Positions 6,018 to 7,533 of a stretch of 7,533 nucleotides of DNA are shown piece after piece; the first letter of the stretch is position 1, and each line of letters begins with the position of its first letter. The stretch is from Anaerolineales bacterium (lineage in GTDB: Bacteria > Chloroflexota > Anaerolineae > 4572-78 > J111): the NCBI GenBank assembly GCA_012032575.1, contig JAAUSP010000374.1, forward strand, positions 1-7,533, read 5' to 3'. Under the pieces are notes generated by a model that was given only the letters and a program-made list of their open reading frames with translations, was not told the origin of the DNA and did not search any database. The translations under genes were made by a program, and so were the position numbers.

Positions 6018-6349
6018 TTGAAGCTGTCTGGGGGCTGGGCGAAGGCATTGTGTCAGGGATGATTACACCCGATCACTACAAAGTGGACCGGGAAACGCAT
6101 GAGATTGTCTATGAATTTATTCCTGACAAACTGCAAATGATTACCAAAGATACCAACGGTGGCGTGGTAACACTGCCGGTGCCGAACGAGCGGGTCTCGA
6201 TCCCCATTCTTACCGCCGACGAACGACGACAATTGGTTGATTTGGGCAACCGGGTTGAACAACATTTTGGCTGCCCCCAGGACGTGGAGTGGGCCATTGA
6301 AAACGGACAGGTTTACCTACTCCAAAGCCGTCCAATTACCAATCTTTAA
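6011..6349 (+). CDS. PEP-synthase-type ATP-grasp subunit (PpsB-like), C-terminal part after the frameshift
   Basis: This 112-residue frame completes the ATP-grasp domain of the preceding reading frame. It begins MVIEAVWGLGEGIVSG, continues with TPDHYKVDR, and ends with CPQDVEWAIENGQVYLLQSRPIT, the closing signature of the PPDK_N domain (DIEWA...LLQxRPIT). It stops right there, with no His domain following, so the complete subunit would be ATP-grasp only, about 317 residues. It overlaps the previous frame by 7 nt (6011-6017) in the -1 frame. The ATG at 6011 falls at a conserved internal position of the family and has no Shine-Dalgarno, so it is not a natural gene start. Adding one base after CAA at 6009-6011 (for example AAA for AA) restores Q-M-V-I-E-A and a single continuous protein. 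Confidence 0.82.
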   Translation: MVIEAVWGLGEGIVSGMITPDHYKVDRETHEIVYEFIPDKLQMITKDTNGGVVTLPVPNERVSIPILTADERRQLVDLGNRVEQHFGCPQDVEWAIENGQVYLLQSRPITNL

Positions 6350-6361
6350 GGGAGCAGGGAA

Positions 6362-6395
6362 GATTATCTGACTACTGGCTTCTATTTCACAGGAG
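6362..6395. repeat. Leader repeat shared with 5353-5387, upstream of the HPr-kinase-like gene
   Basis: The stretch 6362-6395 aligns with 5353-5387 over about 34 bases with few differences. Shared blocks include TATCTG, CTACTG and CTATTT, and each copy ends in the GGAG of the next gene's ribosome site. It looks like a diverged copy of the inverted half of the heptad element at 5325-5378. Two successive genes therefore have near-copies of the same sequence directly in front of the ribosome site. Confidence 0.6.
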
Positions 6396-6403
6396 ACTAA
6401 ATC

Positions 6404-7285
6404 GTGTTGCAACTTTCTGAAGAATTTGCTTGTGGCGCGGCCCGCCTGCGCATTGATGTTTACGGTTCTCAACCGGTTGAACATGTTCTGGATGAGATGA
6501 CTTTTCTGAACTATCGCCTGGCGAATGTTAAAATTGAATCAAGTGTTAGCCGCACGGCGGCAGACGTAGTTTGGCAGCAAGATGCGGCGGCCAAGGAGAT
6601 TTACTATCGGGATAAGGTTTTAACCCTTAACGGCCAGTGGTTCCAGGGTGAAGTTCAAAAAATCCTGGTGTCTATGCTGGCCTTGCAGATGGAGTTAAAC
6701 GACCTTCACGCCTTTCACGCCTCGGCGGTGCGGTATCAAGACGTGTCCATCATGTTCCTTGGCGGCGAGTCAAACCACGGCAAAACGATGTCGCAGATTG
6801 AAGGCTGCCGGCGCGGCGGGCGGGTGATCTCAACCGAAACAACGGTGACGGATGAGCAGGGCATCGCCGTGATGGGTTCTAAAAATGTTTTCCTGCGGAT
6901 GCGGGCTAAAGGTACCGAACGCTCCGACCTGCCCAATCAGGATCAAGGTGTGGCCAAGTTTTTTGATAAAACCCCTGAATTTATTAATTTCGACGAACCC
7001 AGTAACGTTGATCTGGTCATTGTACCGGCCATTGACGGCCATTATGACACCAAGGTGGTCGAATTGATCCCCTTTGAAAGAGAGTACCAAACCTACCATT
7101 CGTTAATGAACTACTTTGGACTAAACCAACTGTTAGCGCCGGGCCTGCCAATGCCGATTATTGATACCGACGAGTTGCGGCTCCAACGGGCCAACTTTTG
7201 CCATCGCTTCTGTCAGCGCCGGTACTACCTAATCCGGGCTAAAACACCCCAAATTTTATTCGATGAAGTGGAGCGAATATTGTAA
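6404..7285 (+). CDS. HPr-kinase/phosphorylase-like P-loop protein, function unknown
   Basis: This 293-residue protein has a Walker A motif, GESNHGKT (residues 121-128), preceded by HAFHASAV (102-109) and a short strand, VSIMFLGG. The order HASAV, strand, P-loop, then RRGGRVIST is that of the C-terminal catalytic domain of HPr serine kinase and its many HprK-like relatives. The Asp pair that usually follows the P-loop helix in HprK is not seen; the corresponding stretch reads STETTVTD (E145, D150). The first 100 residues are not recognised. Start is GTG at 6404 with AGGAG 8 nt upstream. It lies between the split dikinase and the regulator in the same direction, so it is probably co-transcribed. 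It could be a small-molecule or protein kinase of the pathway, or a regulator; the sequence does not decide. The HprK-like fold is fairly likely, the function is open. Confidence 0.6.
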   Translation: MLQLSEEFACGAARLRIDVYGSQPVEHVLDEMTFLNYRLANVKIESSVSRTAADVVWQQDAAAKEIYYRDKVLTLNGQWFQGEVQKILVSMLALQMELNDLHAFHASAVRYQDVSIMFLGGESNHGKTMSQIEGCRRGGRVISTETTVTDEQGIAVMGSKNVFLRMRAKGTERSDLPNQDQGVAKFFDKTPEFINFDEPSNVDLVIVPAIDGHYDTKVVELIPFEREYQTYHSLMNYFGLNQLLAPGLPMPIIDTDELRLQRANFCHRFCQRRYYLIRAKTPQILFDEVERIL

Positions 7286-7303
7286 GGGAGTTCAAGATTT
7301 AAA

Positions 7304-7533
7304 ATGTTGACCCAAACAAAACCGGAAATTCTGCCCCGCGTCGTTTTCAGCGAACAAATCAAAGACTATATCGTTGAAGCTATCTTGTGCGCCGACCTCA
7401 AACCTGGCGATCGTATTGTCGAAAGCGCCCTGGCCCGCCAGCTTGGCGTCAGTCAAGCCCCGGTACGCGAGGCGGTGCGGGACCTGGTGTTGTTGGGTTT
7501 TCTGGAAACCGAGCCATTTAAGGGAACTTCGGT
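7304..7533 (+). CDS. GntR-family transcriptional regulator (FadR/FCD-like), N-terminal 76 codons, cut by the window edge
   Basis: From ATG 7304 the frame stays open to the right edge. After a short lead it shows a GntR winged helix-turn-helix: FSEQIKDYIVEAIL, then LKPGDRIVESALARQLGVSQ, then APVREAVRDLVLLGFLE and the wing residues FKGTSV. PGDxxxExxLAxxLGVSxxPVREA is the family signature, and this form is typical of the FadR subfamily, whose ligand-binding domain would lie beyond the window. Such proteins usually repress catabolic genes until a carboxylate or similar ligand binds. GGGAG at 7286-7290 is 13 nt upstream of the ATG, which is long but usable. As the last visible gene of the plus operon it is the likely regulator of both operons; its site may be among the palindromes near 1566-1605. 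Confidence 0.9.
   Translation, partial: MLTQTKPEILPRVVFSEQIKDYIVEAILCADLKPGDRIVESALARQLGVSQAPVREAVRDLVLLGFLETEPFKGTS

Noticed and set aside
6005..6020. Programmed -1 frameshift in the ATP-grasp gene
   Set aside because: No X-XXY-YYZ slippery sequence or obvious downstream pseudoknot is seen, and a one-base loss explains the pattern more simply.

Overview
The window looks like a catabolic gene cluster from a free-living bacterium with roughly 50% GC. The short 7-bp and 9-bp period repeats between genes, the gene content and the codon use suggest a Chloroflexota (Anaerolineae-like) genome. That assignment is an impression from pattern, not from a marker gene.

Layout. The left part (1-1505) is read on the minus strand. 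It is the start of a molybdenum hydroxylase operon of the xanthine dehydrogenase / CO-dehydrogenase type, in the order FAD subunit, 2Fe-2S subunit, molybdopterin subunit. Only the first 12 codons of the last one lie inside the window. A 409-base divergent control region (1506-1914) follows. It holds two promoter-like sequences that face each other across an AT-rich palindrome, and a long leader for the rightward genes. The right part (1915-7533) is read on the plus strand: a phosphohistidine 'mobile domain' protein; a cyclase-family metal hydrolase; a short-chain dehydrogenase (SDR); a stand-alone PEP-synthase-type ATP-grasp subunit, split by an apparent one-base frameshift; an HPr-kinase-like P-loop protein; and the first 76 codons of a GntR-family regulator that runs off the right edge.

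How the genes may work together. The two PEP-synthase-like pieces form a split dikinase. One protein has the ATP-binding half and the other has the swivelling phosphohistidine domain fused to a large unrecognised N-terminal region. Neither piece has the pyruvate/PEP TIM barrel, and none is seen elsewhere in the window. This is the architecture of phenylphosphate synthase (PpsA/PpsB), which phosphorylates phenol. With a Mo hydroxylase, an SDR and a ring-opening-type cyclase hydrolase alongside, the simplest inference is a pathway that hydroxylates a cyclic substrate, activates it by phosphorylation, oxidises or reduces it, and opens the ring, under GntR control. The substrate cannot be told from the sequence.

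Non-coding structure is plentiful. There are heptad-repeat elements at 541-638, 5325-5378 and a diverged copy at 6362-6395, a perfect 16-bp hairpin at 3619-3669, and a nonamer-period hairpin at 3679-3734. A 15-codon micro-ORF sits between the cyclase and SDR genes with ATGA overlaps at both ends.
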